From Gammaproteobacteria bacterium UBA7310 (GTDB lineage Bacteria > Pseudomonadota > Gammaproteobacteria > Pseudomonadales > Ketobacteraceae), in assembly GCA_002471665.1 (NCBI GenBank), contig DKQK01000072.1, positions 2,847 to 66,846 on the forward strand: a stretch of DNA of 64,000 nucleotides, given 5' to 3'. The notes beneath the pieces were generated by a model, which saw only the letters and a program-made list of their open reading frames with translations, was not told the DNA's origin and searched no databases. A program made the position numbers and the translations under genes. Positions 23,865 through 33,040 of the stretch are shown here, in pieces; the stretch's first letter is position 1, and each line of letters starts with the position of its first letter.

Positions 23865-26360
23865 TTACGCTTTAACAACTTTGACAGCGCACTTTTTAAA
23901 GTCCGTCTGTTTGGAGATGGGATCGGTTGCATCCAGTGTCACCTTGTTGATGAGCTGACTGGCATCAAACCAGGGCACAAACACCAGCCCCTGGGGCGGC
24001 TTGTTGCGGCCCCGGGTTTCCACCCGGCTGCGCATTTCGCCGCGACGGGATACTACTTTTACTTCGTCGCCACGGCGTAATCCCTTTGCCTGAGCATCAT
24101 CAGGATGCATAAAGACCTTGGCATCCGGGAACGCTTTATACAGCTCCGGTACCCGTTGTGTCATGGAGCCGGAGTGCCAGTGTTCCAGTACGCGGCCGGT
24201 ACACAACCACATATCGTATTCGTCATCGGGGGATTCCGCCGGTGGCTCATAGGGCAGGGCGAAAATAACGGCCCTGCCATCGGGTTTGCCGTAGAATTCA
24301 AACCCTTTGCCGGCTTTCACGTACGGGTCTGAACCCTCGCGGAAACGCCATTTGGTCTCCTTGCCATTGACCACCGGCCAGCGCAGCCCCCGTACCTCGT
24401 GATAGACATCGAACTCCGCCAGATCGTGGCCATGGCCGCGGCCGAACGCGGCATACTCTTCGAACAGCCCTTTCTGCAGGTAGAAACCAAAGTGACTGGA
24501 CTCGTGGTTGCTGTGACCTTCCTTGATGTCCGACAGCGGGAACTTGTTGACCCGGCCGTTGGCGAACAACACATCAAACAGGGTTTTGCCTTTGTACTTC
24601 GGATTCTTATCCAGCATTGCCTGCGGCCAGACTTCGTCGGTGGTAAAGCGCTTGGAGAATTCCACCACCTGCCACAGATCGGATTTGGCCTCGCCCGGTG
24701 CCTGGATCATTTCGTGCCAGAACTGGGTGCGGCGTTCGGCGTTTCCGTAGGCACCTTCTTTTTCCACCCACATGGCGGTGGGCAGAATCAGGTCCGCAGC
24801 CTGGGCGGTAACCGTGGGATAGGCATCCGAGACGATGATGAAGTTGTCCGGGTTGCGATAGGCCGGATAGGTTTCCTCATTCATGTTGGCGGCGGCCTGC
24901 AGGTTGTTGTTCACCTGTATCCAGTACACGTTCATCTTGCCGTCTTTCAGAGCACGGCTCTGGGCCACCGCATGCAGGCCGGGTTTGGGTGGAATCAGGT
25001 CAGCGGGCAGCTGCCATTCCTTTTCGGCGATTTTGCGGTGTTCCGGATTGGCCACCACCATGTCTGCCGGCAAGCGGTGGCTGAAGGTGCCAACCTCGCG
25101 TGCTGTGCCGCAAGCACTGGGTTGGCCGGTGAGGGAGAACGGGCTGTTGCCGGGGGTGGAAATTTTTCCGGTCAGCAAATGAATGTTGTAGATCAGGTTG
25201 TTTACCCACACACCGCGGGTGTGTTGGTTGACACCCATGGTCCAGAATGACACCACTTTGGTCTTGGGATTGGCGTACAGTTCGGCCAGATCCGTCAGTT
25301 GTTTCTCCGACAGGCCGCACAGCTTGCTGACTTTTTTCGCGGTGTAGTCCGCCACAAAAGCCTTGTACTCCTCAAAGGTCATGGGGTCTGAGGCACCGGC
25401 CTTGTCTGCGTTTTTGGCCTTCGCCTGCAGCGGATGTTCCGGCCGCAGGCCGTAGCCGATGTCCGTCATGCCGCGGCGAAAATTGGTGTGCTTGTTGACG
25501 AAATCCTGATTGACCTGGTTGTTCTGAATGATGTAGTTGGCGATGAAGTTCAGAATGGCCAGGTCGGTATGGGGTGTGAAAATACCCTGCATGTCCGCCA
25601 GATCAAAGCAGCGATGCTCATAGGTGGACAGCACGGCCACTTTGACGTGGGGTGCGCTCAGGCGTCGATCCGTGACCCGGGTCCACAGGATGGGGTGCAT
25701 CTCTGCCATGTTGGAGCCCCACAGTACGAAGGCATCGGTTGCCTCGATGTCGTCGTAGCAGCCCATGGGCTCATCGATGCCGAAAGTCCGCATAAAACCG
25801 CCCACGGCGGAGGCCATGCAGTGACGGGCATTGGGGTCGATGTTGTTGGAGCGGAAGCCGGCTTTCATCAGTTTCACCGCGGCGTAACCTTCCCACACCG
25901 TCCACTGGCCGGAACCGAACATGCCGATGCTTTCCGGCCCTTTGGCGTTCAGTGCCGCTTTGTATTTTTCTTCCATGATGTCGAAGGCCTGTTCCCAGCT
26001 GACCGGCGTGAAGTCACCGTCCTTGTGGAATTTGCCGTTCTTCATGCGCAGCAGGGGTTGGGTTAGCCGGTCCTTGCCGTACATGATCTTGGAAAGAAAA
26101 TAACCCTTCACACAGCTCAGGCCCCGGTTGACCTCGCAGGTAATGTCACCGTGGGTTGCCACCACTTTGCCGTTCTTGGTGGCGACGTTGACGCTGCATC
26201 CGGTGCCGCAGAAACGGCAGGGGGCCTTGTTCCAGTTAAGGCCGGTGATGGAACTGTCAGCCACCAGGTTGGTGGCCTCTGTGCTGGTGCTGATGCCGGC
26301 GGCGACCGCGGCGGTGGCTGCGGCCTGCATTTTCAAAAAGGTACGACGGTCGGTAGCCAT
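23865..26360 (-). CDS. napA: Periplasmic nitrate reductase catalytic subunit NapA
   Basis: Molybdenum enzyme reducing nitrate to nitrite in the periplasm, 831 aa. Twin-arginine signal with [10 protein letters not shown] (3-12). The [4Fe-4S] site is C-x2-C-x3-C (CRFCGTGC) with the fourth Cys in SCVKG. The Mo-bis-MGD ligand region includes [14 protein letters not shown], with the ligand Cys. The C-terminal MGD-binding part includes [21 protein letters not shown]. Length and motifs are typical. Export as a folded protein needs NapD, encoded just upstream. Confidence 0.97.
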   Translation of the reverse strand: MATDRRTFLKMQAAATAAVAAGISTSTEATNLVADSSITGLNWNKAPCRFCGTGCSVNVATKNGKVVATHGDITCEVNRGLSCVKGYFLSKIMYGKDRLTQPLLRMKNGKFHKDGDFTPVSWEQAFDIMEEKYKAALNAKGPESIGMFGSGQWTVWEGYAAVKLMKAGFRSNNIDPNARHCMASAVGGFMRTFGIDEPMGCYDDIEATDAFVLWGSNMAEMHPILWTRVTDRRLSAPHVKVAVLSTYEHRCFDLADMQGIFTPHTDLAILNFIANYIIQNNQVNQDFVNKHTNFRRGMTDIGYGLRPEHPLQAKAKNADKAGASDPMTFEEYKAFVADYTAKKVSKLCGLSEKQLTDLAELYANPKTKVVSFWTMGVNQHTRGVWVNNLIYNIHLLTGKISTPGNSPFSLTGQPSACGTAREVGTFSHRLPADMVVANPEHRKIAEKEWQLPADLIPPKPGLHAVAQSRALKDGKMNVYWIQVNNNLQAAANMNEETYPAYRNPDNFIIVSDAYPTVTAQAADLILPTAMWVEKEGAYGNAERRTQFWHEMIQAPGEAKSDLWQVVEFSKRFTTDEVWPQAMLDKNPKYKGKTLFDVLFANGRVNKFPLSDIKEGHSNHESSHFGFYLQKGLFEEYAAFGRGHGHDLAEFDVYHEVRGLRWPVVNGKETKWRFREGSDPYVKAGKGFEFYGKPDGRAVIFALPYEPPAESPDDEYDMWLCTGRVLEHWHSGSMTQRVPELYKAFPDAKVFMHPDDAQAKGLRRGDEVKVVSRRGEMRSRVETRGRNKPPQGLVFVPWFDASQLINKVTLDATDPISKQTDFKKCAVKVVKA

Positions 26361-26381
26361 GGCTAACCTCTCTCCAGTTTC

Positions 26382-26657
26382 TTATGGTGTATGCGTGGGG
26401 ATTCTGTTATCGGTTTCCTGCTCGATCTGGTGGAACACCATATTGCAGGATAAGACACCCGGCATGCGGCCAATGGCTGCCGTTGTGTCACTGATTTCGC
26501 CGGTGTGCTGACATTCCAGTGTCACCACAATCTTGCCTTCCGGGCTGGTCTGATGGACTTCCACGCCGGGTAGATTCATCAGTTGATCGATCAGAACCTG
26601 CATGCAGTCCGGTTTGGACTGAACAATGAAGCTGCTGATATGAAACTCGTCACTCAT
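26382..26657 (-). CDS. napD: NapA maturation chaperone NapD
   Basis: A 91-aa cytoplasmic chaperone that binds the NapA twin-arginine signal and holds it until the cofactor is inserted. It starts with EFHISSFIVQSKPDC, typical of NapD. I chose the ATG at 26657, which overlaps the napF stop as ATGA, rather than a longer frame to 26744. It is followed by napA after 21 nt. Confidence 0.92.
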   Translation of the reverse strand: MSDEFHISSFIVQSKPDCMQVLIDQLMNLPGVEVHQTSPEGKIVVTLECQHTGEISDTTAAIGRMPGVLSCNMVFHQIEQETDNRIPTHTP

Positions 26658-27160
26658 GCTGGTGAACTCGCTGGGTTGATGGACGAAACAATGCTCATGC
26701 TGTTGTTGGGGCAGGGCGCAATGCAGGCACCGCAGCCGGTGCAATCCTGCAGATTGATGTGTGGCCGGGCGATACCTCCGGCCTGATAACGGAACACAAT
26801 CGCGCGGGGCTCGCAGGCGTCTTTGCAGTTCTGACAGACGATGCCGGTGTGCGTCAGGCAGTGTTCCCCCACCTCTGCCACCTGCTGCCAGGGCTGTGTT
26901 TGCTGCGGGTTAAACAGCGGCAGGGAGCAGGCGTCGGTGCAGGCGCGACAGAATGTGCATTCCCGCTGCGAAAAATCCAGCGTGGGATAAGCGCCGTCGC
27001 CATGGATGAGGATCTGCTGCGGGCAGGCCTGAATGCAATCACCACACCGGCTGCAACCGGCCACGAAATGATCTTCGTCAATGGCCCAGGGCGGGCGCAG
27101 CGGGCGCTGCAGGGAAGGGGTTACCTCCCCCCGTAGAAAGCGTCTGCGGGAAACGTCCAT
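26654..27160 (-). CDS. napF: Ferredoxin-type protein NapF
   Basis: A 168-aa cytoplasmic iron-sulfur protein with several [4Fe-4S] motifs: CSRCGDCIQACP, CTFCRACTDAC, CQNCKDAC and CTGCGACIAPCP. NapF is known to act in NapA cofactor insertion. The N-terminal RRRFLRG looks like a twin-arginine motif but is a typical NapF start. I took the ATG at 27160; an overlapping TTG at 27166 is also possible. It is 2 nt after the napE stop, so coupled. Confidence 0.92.
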   Translation of the reverse strand: MDVSRRRFLRGEVTPSLQRPLRPPWAIDEDHFVAGCSRCGDCIQACPQQILIHGDGAYPTLDFSQRECTFCRACTDACSLPLFNPQQTQPWQQVAEVGEHCLTHTGIVCQNCKDACEPRAIVFRYQAGGIARPHINLQDCTGCGACIAPCPNNSMSIVSSINPASSPA

Positions 27161-27162
27161 GA

Positions 27163-27309
27163 TCAAGACAACATCTGTGAAATCCAGATAAACAATCCGT
27201 AACCACCGATGGCGGCAACGGCAATGGCCGGGGCCAGTACCACCGTCAAAAATAAAAACAGCAGCAATTCCTGCTTTTTGTCTGCTTGTGTTGGTTCAGG
27301 GGAATTCAT
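27163..27309 (-). CDS. napE: Small membrane protein NapE
   Basis: A 48-aa protein: a charged 13-residue head (SPEPTQADKKQ) followed by one membrane helix, LLLFLFLTVVLAPAIAVAAI, and the typical end GGYGLFIWISQM. This matches NapE, a small inner-membrane protein at the start of nap operons. Its role is unclear. The ATG at 27309 is followed in frame to a TGA at 27163; GGAGAGCGCC lies directly before it. It is the first gene of napEFDABC. Confidence 0.88.
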   Translation of the reverse strand: MNSPEPTQADKKQELLLFLFLTVVLAPAIAVAAIGGYGLFIWISQMLS

Positions 27310-27359
27310 GGCGCTCTCCTTGGTTCACTTAAAGTGTAGAGGGCCATTGCGGGTCAGGT

Positions 27360-27373
27360 TTGATTGAGATCAA
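27360..27373. promoter_or_regulatory. Fnr/Anr box of the nap operon
   Basis: TTGATTGAGATCAA is an exact match to the consensus TTGAT-N4-ATCAA. It is centred about 57 nt upstream of the napE ATG, so activation under low oxygen is likely. Confidence 0.85.
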
Positions 27374-27387
27374 GAATACGTCGGGTG

Positions 27388-27403
27388 TACCTCTTGAGGG
27401 GTA
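27388..27403. promoter_or_regulatory. NarL/NarP 7-2-7 site of the nap operon
   Basis: TACCTCTTGAGGGGTA contains two heptamers (TACCTCT and, inverted, TACCCCT) that both fit TACYYMT, spaced by 2 nt. The 7-2-7 arrangement is recognised by both NarL and NarP. It lies 14 nt upstream of the Fnr box, so nitrate or nitrite would act together with Fnr/Anr. Confidence 0.8.
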
Positions 27404-27469
27404 TGCGAAAAGAGACAATAGGGGGTAGGGCGTGGCGGGCTATGAGGCGATAGAGGTAGTGCCGGGGTG

Positions 27470-27497
27470 GGATTCAGCGGTGATGGCCACTGAATCC
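27470..27497. terminator. Weak hairpin after hemL
   Basis: GGATTCAG / CTGAATCC makes an 8-bp stem with a 12-nt loop, 17 nt past the hemL stop. No T-run follows in the leftward direction, so it could be a weak terminator only. It lies between hemL and the nap promoter region. Confidence 0.3.
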
Positions 27498-27513
27498 GCA
27501 GCCGGTTTTAAAA

Positions 27514-28794
27514 TTAAAGCTGTTTCATGACCTTAGCGGCCGCTTTGATGGTTTGTTCCAATTCAGTGTCACCGTGGGCGGAGGACACAAAGCCTGCTTC
27601 GTAAGCACTGGGGGCCAGATAGATCCCTTCTTTCAGCATCAGGTGATAGAATTTCTGGAAGCGCTCCAGATTGCAGCGGGTGACCTGGGAAAAGCGGGAA
27701 ATGGTTTTTTCTTCACTGAAGAAGAAGCCGAACATGCCACCTACCTGATTGGTGGTAAACCCAATGCCGGCGGCGTCCGCTGCCTCTTGCAAGCCAGCCA
27801 TGAGCGCCGCCGCTTTTTTGCTCAGCGCATCGTAAAAACCCTCGGTTGAAATGCCTTCCAGCATAGCCAGGCCCGCGGCCATGGCCACCGGGTTACCGGA
27901 CAGCGTACCGGCCTGATACACCGGCCCGGTGGGGGCGATGTGATCCATGATGGCTTGTTTGCCGCCGAAGGCACCCACCGGCATGCCACCGCCTATTACC
28001 TTGCCCAGCGTGGTCAAATCGGGCTGGACGCCGTAATAACCTTGCGCGCCTTGCAGGGATACCCGGAAGCCGGTCATCACTTCATCCAGAATGAGTACCG
28101 CGCCACTGTCATCACACACGTCCCGCAGGCATTGCAGAAAACCCGGTACCGGCGGTATGCAGTTCATGTTACCGGCTACCGGTTCGACAATAATGCAGGC
28201 AATCTCGTTGCCGATCTCGGCAAAGACTTTTTTCACCTGGTCAATGTTGTTGTATTCCAGGGTCAGGGTATGCTCGGCCACGCTGGCGGGCACACCGGGG
28301 GAATTGGGCACCCCCAGGGTCAGCGCACCGGAGCCGGCTTTTACCAGCAACGAATCCGCGTGGCCATGGTAGCAGCCTTCGAACTTGACGATTTTATCGC
28401 GCCCGGTATAGCCGCGGGCCAGACGAATGGCCGACATGGTGGCCTCGGTGCCTGAGCTGACCATGCGCACCATATCCATGCCCGGGAATACCTCGCAGAC
28501 TTTGTAGGCCATCTCCACTTCAATGGCGGTGGGCGCGCCGAAGCTCAAGCCCCGTTCGGCGGCTTCCTGCACGGCGCGGATGATGGTGGGGTTGCCGTGG
28601 CCAAGGATCATGGGGCCCCAGGAGCCTACATAATCAATGTACTGACGGTCATCTTCGTCTATCAGATAGGCACCTTTGCCGGATTTGAAGAAGATGGGAT
28701 CACCACCCACGCCTTTGAAGGCCCGTACCGGGCTGTTCACGCCCCCGGGGATATGGGTTTTGGCGGCGGCGAAGAGGGTTTCAGATCGGCTCAT
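27514..28794 (-). CDS. hemL: Glutamate-1-semialdehyde 2,1-aminomutase
   Basis: A 426-aa PLP enzyme making 5-aminolaevulinate in the C5 haem pathway. Family marks: [13 protein letters not shown] at the start, [28 protein letters not shown], and the PLP lysine in [18 protein letters not shown]. The length is standard. It is the last gene of thiD-thiE-hemL, the same order as in Pseudomonas. AGGA precedes the ATG. Confidence 0.97.
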   Translation of the reverse strand: MSRSETLFAAAKTHIPGGVNSPVRAFKGVGGDPIFFKSGKGAYLIDEDDRQYIDYVGSWGPMILGHGNPTIIRAVQEAAERGLSFGAPTAIEVEMAYKVCEVFPGMDMVRMVSSGTEATMSAIRLARGYTGRDKIVKFEGCYHGHADSLLVKAGSGALTLGVPNSPGVPASVAEHTLTLEYNNIDQVKKVFAEIGNEIACIIVEPVAGNMNCIPPVPGFLQCLRDVCDDSGAVLILDEVMTGFRVSLQGAQGYYGVQPDLTTLGKVIGGGMPVGAFGGKQAIMDHIAPTGPVYQAGTLSGNPVAMAAGLAMLEGISTEGFYDALSKKAAALMAGLQEAADAAGIGFTTNQVGGMFGFFFSEEKTISRFSQVTRCNLERFQKFYHLMLKEGIYLAPSAYEAGFVSSAHGDTELEQTIKAAAKVMKQL

Positions 28795-28852
28795 GATGGA
28801 ATTCCTGACGGGTGCTATGCATGGTTATATGGTGCAGGCTGATGTAACAGCT

Positions 28853-29467
28853 CTATTGAAACAGGGTGCTGTAGCGCTGGCAATGCTGTTCGGTGTCGGC
28901 ACGATCAAACAGGTCGTTGATGACCGCCAGCATATTGAAGCCTGCGTCTATTAATGGGGTCGCATTATTCAGGGTTATGCCGCCGATGGCAACGGTGGGC
29001 AGGGGGCAGCGCTGCAGGAAAGGCCGCAATGCCTCCAGGTCCGCCGGCAGCGCATCGGGCTTGGTGCGGGAGGGGAAAAAACGGCCGAAGGCCAGGTAAT
29101 TTGCCCCCTGATCGATGGCGGCTTCTGCCAGTGCCTGGGAGCCGTGGCAGGTTGCACCGATGATTTTGTTGCGGCCCAGTTGCTGACGCGCCGATGCTAC
29201 CGGGGTGTCCTCCTGCCCCAGATGTACGCCATCGGCGTCGCATTGCAGGCACAACGACAGGTCGTCATTGATGATCAGCAGTGCACCCATCTCGCGGGTC
29301 AGTGCCCGCAGTTGTTGTGCCATCTGCAGACGCAGCGGCGCAGGGCTGCTCTTGTCACGGTATTGAATCACCTGTGCACCGCCGCGCACGGCCGCCTGCA
29401 CCTGATGCAACAAGGTGGCCGTCGGGGTCAGGTGGGGATCGGTTATGGCGTACAGACCACGCAACAT
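28853..29467 (-). CDS. thiE: Thiamine-phosphate synthase
   Basis: A 204-aa TIM-barrel enzyme joining HMP-diphosphate and thiazole phosphate into thiamine phosphate. Motifs: LYAITDPHL at the start, VIQYRDKS, LLIINDDLSL, DGVHLGQEDTP, GATCHGS and VAIGGI. GGAG precedes the start. It lies between thiD and hemL on the same strand. Confidence 0.95.
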   Translation of the reverse strand: MLRGLYAITDPHLTPTATLLHQVQAAVRGGAQVIQYRDKSSPAPLRLQMAQQLRALTREMGALLIINDDLSLCLQCDADGVHLGQEDTPVASARQQLGRNKIIGATCHGSQALAEAAIDQGANYLAFGRFFPSRTKPDALPADLEALRPFLQRCPLPTVAIGGITLNNATPLIDAGFNMLAVINDLFDRADTEQHCQRYSTLFQ

Positions 29468-29503
29468 GGCACGGGCTCCGGTTGTGGTGAACAGAATAAG
29501 GGG

Positions 29504-30301
29504 CTAATGATGTTTGGAAGACCAGGACAAACGATCCGGGATCAGTTGCCCCATCCCCAGGCGGCGGCCATGGGCAATGGCTTTGGCCGTGTAAGTCTGG
29601 GCATCCCGTACCGCGCTGGCCATGGACGCGCCGTGTGCCAGGTAGCCGGCAATGGACGATGCCAGAGTACAGCCACTGCCGTGGAACTCACCGGGAACCC
29701 GGTCCTGATGATAGGATTCCAGAAACTGGCGGTGGCCCCAGAGCCGGTTTTCGATCCGGGGCTGGGCCTCATGGCCGCCGGTAATCAATACGTATTCGGC
29801 CCCTTGCGCCATCAGCTGTTGCGCACAGGCGTCCAGGGAATCTGCATCGCTGCACAGCGTTTTGGCTTCCACGGTGTTTGGAGTGACGATGCTGGCGTTG
29901 GGTATCAACAGGTCGTGGAAGGCTTCAATCAGGTTCTCCCGGGCCAGTGAACCACCGCCACCGGCGGCCATCACCGGGTCGAACACCACCGGAATATCAG
30001 CGTAATCCTGTAGCAGAATGTGGATGGCTTCGATGATATCGACGCTGGCCGTCATACCGATTTTAAACGCGGCCACCGGCATGTCTTCCAACACGGCGCG
30101 GGCCTGTTCCACCATAAACGTGGCGTCCACCGGCGCAAAATCCTTCACCCCGCCGGTGTCCTGAGCGGTGAGGGCGGTAATGACGGTGCAGGGATGGCAG
30201 CCCAGGCTGGCGAGGGTTTCGATATCCGCCTGAATCCCTGCACCACCGCAGGGGTCGTGGCCGGCAAACACCATCACGATTGGCGCACGGGGGTCGTTCA
30301 T
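29504..30301 (-). CDS. thiD: Hydroxymethylpyrimidine/phosphomethylpyrimidine kinase
   Basis: A 265-aa ribokinase-fold enzyme that phosphorylates HMP for thiamine synthesis. It shows VMVFAGHDPCGGAGIQADIE at the start, TALTAQDT, DPVMAAGGGGSLA, NTVEAKTL, TGGH and HGSGCTLASSIA. The start at 30301 fits the family; a longer frame to 30463 has no support. First gene of the thiDE-hemL run, 36 nt before thiE. No thiamine riboswitch (TPP box) is evident upstream. Confidence 0.93.
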   Translation of the reverse strand: MNDPRAPIVMVFAGHDPCGGAGIQADIETLASLGCHPCTVITALTAQDTGGVKDFAPVDATFMVEQARAVLEDMPVAAFKIGMTASVDIIEAIHILLQDYADIPVVFDPVMAAGGGGSLARENLIEAFHDLLIPNASIVTPNTVEAKTLCSDADSLDACAQQLMAQGAEYVLITGGHEAQPRIENRLWGHRQFLESYHQDRVPGEFHGSGCTLASSIAGYLAHGASMASAVRDAQTYTAKAIAHGRRLGMGQLIPDRLSWSSKHH

Positions 30302-30446
30302 AGTGTTGCTTCCTGATTGTTGTCGGAATTTCAATACTATAGCGTGGAATGCAGGGCTCTTCACCCATGCTGCACCCGGTTTCGGAAAAGGGGGCTTTGA
30401 GCGTCGGAATTTGCGGTGCAGGGAGGAAGCCAACGCAATCTGGGTG

Positions 30447-30452
30447 TATAAT
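30447..30452 (+). promoter_or_regulatory. Possible -10 element before the thioesterase gene
   Basis: TATAAT lies 65 nt upstream of the thioesterase ATG. The matching -35 region is poor, so this is only a suggestion. No other strong promoter is visible in the 215-bp divergent gap to thiD. Confidence 0.35.
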
Positions 30453-30516
30453 TCACCGCACATTTCTGATCAGATTGTTTTTTGATCAAGCTTGTGCCAA
30501 GGATATGAATTAAAAA

Positions 30517-30936
30517 ATGACTAAACAAGATGCCATGTTTTCGTTGCTGATTAACCCACGGTTTTGCGATACCGACGCCATGGGCCACATCAACAACACC
30601 GTTGTTCCGGTATGGTTCCTCGAGGGAAGGGAGTCCATTCTGAGAATTTTCAACCCCAACCTTTCCACCGAAGAAGTCAGCCTGGTGCTGGCCAAGATCG
30701 AGATCGAGTACCTGGAGGAAACGTTTTTCGGTAAGCCAGTGGAAATCCGGACCTATGTTCTGCGCATCGGTACCTCCTCCGTGTTGGTGGGCCAGGAAGC
30801 CTGGCAGGAAGGGGAGCTGAAAGCCACCGGCACCGCCACCATGGTGAACTTCGACAAACACACCCGTAAATCCGTACCCATCCCGGCGGATGTGAAGAAG
30901 CGCCTGGCCGGGCATTTGCTTGAGTCCGATCAGTGA
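30517..30936 (+). CDS. Acyl-CoA thioesterase (4HBT family)
   Basis: A 139-aa hot-dog fold protein. FCDTDAMGHINNTVVPVWFLEGR contains the D-x-D-x-x-G-H-I-N-N catalytic motif of YbgC/4-hydroxybenzoyl-CoA-type thioesterases. It should hydrolyse an acyl-CoA; the chain length is unknown. A GNAT gene starts 10 nt after its stop, so the pair is likely co-transcribed. Confidence 0.8.
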   Translation: MTKQDAMFSLLINPRFCDTDAMGHINNTVVPVWFLEGRESILRIFNPNLSTEEVSLVLAKIEIEYLEETFFGKPVEIRTYVLRIGTSSVLVGQEAWQEGELKATGTATMVNFDKHTRKSVPIPADVKKRLAGHLLESDQ

Positions 30937-30946
30937 AAGGTGGCCG

Positions 30947-31201
30947 GTGAGCAGCTATCAGGTGGTACACAAGCCGGAACAGTGCAGCTTTGTGGCGGAC
31001 TGTGATGGTCAGCAGGCGCTGCTCACCTACCGGTTGCTGGGGGGCTCCCGGGTGGATTTTAATCATACCTTCGTCCCCAAAGCAGCCAGGGGCAGTGGTA
31101 TTGCGGTCAAACTGGTCACCACGGCGGCCCAATGGGCGCGGGATCAAGGGCTCGCCATTGAGGCTTCATGCTGGTTCGCCCGCAAGGTTCTCAGGCTTTA
31201 G
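30947..31201 (+). CDS. YjdJ-type GNAT N-acetyltransferase
   Basis: An 84-aa short GNAT-like protein. FNHTFVPKAARGSGIAVKLVTTAAQWARDQG contains the acetyl-CoA binding RGxGxA-type motif. It fits the small YjdJ/Gcn5-like group with unknown acceptor. I chose the GTG at 30947 with AAAGG upstream; a longer frame to 30920 would overlap the thioesterase gene and use TTG. Confidence 0.7.
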   Translation: MSSYQVVHKPEQCSFVADCDGQQALLTYRLLGGSRVDFNHTFVPKAARGSGIAVKLVTTAAQWARDQGLAIEASCWFARKVLRL

Positions 31202-31209
31202 CGATGCCC

Positions 31210-31225
31210 TTAGACTAAGGTCTAA
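31210..31225. repeat. Inverted repeat downstream of GNAT gene
   Basis: TTAGAC-TAAG-GTCTAA is a perfect 6-bp inverted repeat with a 4-nt spacer, just past the GNAT stop and followed by a T-rich stretch. It is a possible weak terminator or operator. Confidence 0.4.
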
Positions 31226-31277
31226 CTGTCTGTTTTCTTTTCGGAATTTACAATCAGGCCGGTTGGTCTATACTTCG

Positions 31278-31295
31278 CCTTATTGGTGTATAAGG
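31278..31295. promoter_or_regulatory. Possible operator upstream of patatin gene
   Basis: CCTTAT-TGGTGT-ATAAGG is a perfect 6-6-6 inverted repeat about 185 bp before the patatin ATG. It could bind a dimeric repressor; no regulator is proposed. The rest of the 279-bp gap shows no gene. Confidence 0.35.
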
Positions 31296-31480
31296 GGGTG
31301 GCTGCCGGTTCTCAGCCGCCTGTCGCCGGTTTACAAAATGATGCAAATCTTGCATAAACTGACAAGAAGATTTAGGTGAAACCAAGCAGGATCGGTGTTA
31401 AACATAGGAGCATAAATATAACGGCTTAACTGCCTGATTTTTTACACAAGTTTTATGTGGTTCGGGGGAAGGTTAACGAT

Positions 31481-32950
31481 ATGAAGCGAGCTTTGAAAGC
31501 CTGTCTGGAAGCAATGGATCATGCTGAAGACTATCAGTCCTGGTCTGATGCGGCCCGGGAATACGACCGGTTGTCGGGTAACGAAGAGTGGCGCGAAGAG
31601 GATGCTTCCCCCCATTACGACTACAAAATGATTCGCCTGCGCTTCAATGAGCTGCGCACGGCCCGTCAGCGTGGTGATGTCAACCAGCTGGTGTTCTACA
31701 TTAATGAAGGCCTGCACGGCAATTTGGGGCGCATCGCCAACCCCATGCTCTATCAGCAGTGCTATTTCGGCACCAAGAAGCTCATCACGGATTATCTGGA
31801 AGAGGTCTGCATCTGCCTCAAATGGATCTGTGAAACCGATTTCCCCAATTTCTCCCTGGTGCAGAAACTGGAATTCTTTGAACGGACTCATCAGGCGTTC
31901 GGTGAGTCCGCATTGATGCTCAGTGGCGGCGCCGCCCTGGGTATGTTCCATCTGGGGGTGTTGAAAGCCATGTGGGACAACCAACTGTTGCCCAGCATCA
32001 TATCCGGCTCCAGCGCCGGTTCCATCATGGCCTCAGTGGTGGCAACCCACACCGACGATGAACTGCAGGCCATGCTGGACCCGGAATACATCTATGCGGA
32101 AGCGTTCCGGGTGGTAGGCCTGCGGGGTACATTACGGGGTAAAGGCTTACTGGATCCGGCACAGCTGGAATTGTGTCTGGAACGGAACGTTCAGGATCTG
32201 ACCTTCGAAGAAGCCTATCAACGCACCGGCCGGCGCATCAACATTACCGTTTCACCGGCGGATCCCCATCAGGAATCCCGCCTGCTCAACGCCGTGACAT
32301 CCCCCCACGTTCTGATTCGCAAGGCCTCGCTGGCGTCCTGCGCCATCCCCTATGTCTATCCACCGGTCATGCTGTGGGCCAAGAACATCAACGGTGAGAA
32401 GGTGCCCTATATTCCCTCACGGCAGTGGGTGGACGGCTCCATCAAGAACGATTTGCCCATTCAGCGTCTGGCCCGTATTTACGGGGTGAACCACTCCATT
32501 GTCAGTCAGACCAATCCCCATGTGCTGCCGTTCCTGTCCCGGGCCGAAGCCGGCGAAAAAAGCATTGGTTCCTACCTCAAGGATATGGTGATCAGCAATA
32601 CACGCTACAACGTCAACCAGTTGCTTGATTTCACCAAAAACCGGATCAGTAACCGCAGCCTGGCGTTGTTGGTGGACAAAGCCCATTCCGTGGTATCCCA
32701 GCGCTACCAGGGTGATATCAATATCGTGCCACCACGTCAGCCTTTGAATGCGTTCAAGGTGTTGTCCAATGCATCACCCCAGGATGTGGCGCGCTATATC
32801 CGCAGCGGTGAAATCAGCACCTGGCCCAAACTGGAGATGATCCGCAATTCCACCCTGATCAGCAGCACAATCGATGCCTGCCTCAACGCAATTAAGGTGG
32901 AAGAGGAACGCGAACTGGAAGAATACTCACAGAATCAGGCCACTGCCTGA
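31481..32950 (+). CDS. Patatin-like phospholipase (with DUF3336 N-terminus)
   Basis: A 489-aa lipolytic enzyme. The patatin domain starts at SGGAALGMFHLGV (oxyanion glycines about 149), with the nucleophile Ser178 in GSSAG and Asp318 in VDGSI forming the Ser-Asp dyad. The N-terminal 140 residues match the DUF3336 region found in yeast and bacterial triacylglycerol lipase-type patatins. It may release fatty acids from phospholipids or storage lipids. The ATG at 31481 follows GGGGGAAGG; a GTG at 31457 is possible. No signal peptide. Confidence 0.88.
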   Translation: MKRALKACLEAMDHAEDYQSWSDAAREYDRLSGNEEWREEDASPHYDYKMIRLRFNELRTARQRGDVNQLVFYINEGLHGNLGRIANPMLYQQCYFGTKKLITDYLEEVCICLKWICETDFPNFSLVQKLEFFERTHQAFGESALMLSGGAALGMFHLGVLKAMWDNQLLPSIISGSSAGSIMASVVATHTDDELQAMLDPEYIYAEAFRVVGLRGTLRGKGLLDPAQLELCLERNVQDLTFEEAYQRTGRRINITVSPADPHQESRLLNAVTSPHVLIRKASLASCAIPYVYPPVMLWAKNINGEKVPYIPSRQWVDGSIKNDLPIQRLARIYGVNHSIVSQTNPHVLPFLSRAEAGEKSIGSYLKDMVISNTRYNVNQLLDFTKNRISNRSLALLVDKAHSVVSQRYQGDINIVPPRQPLNAFKVLSNASPQDVARYIRSGEISTWPKLEMIRNSTLISSTIDACLNAIKVEEERELEEYSQNQATA

Positions 32951-33040
32951 AATTGAGTGCTCCCTGAGCCGGATTGATTGCGAGAAAAGGGGTAAAATCC
33001 CGGTTTGCAGTTCGTAATCCACTGGAGTGTAGAGGTGAGC

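Noticed and set aside
27190..27420. A thiamine or other riboswitch in the hemL-nap gap
   Set aside because: The conserved structure and box sequences are absent; the gap is explained by napE and the Fnr and NarL/P sites.
30302..30516. A TPP riboswitch before thiD
   Set aside because: The gap lacks the conserved CUGAGA-type core and the following ACCUGA-type element near the expected place.
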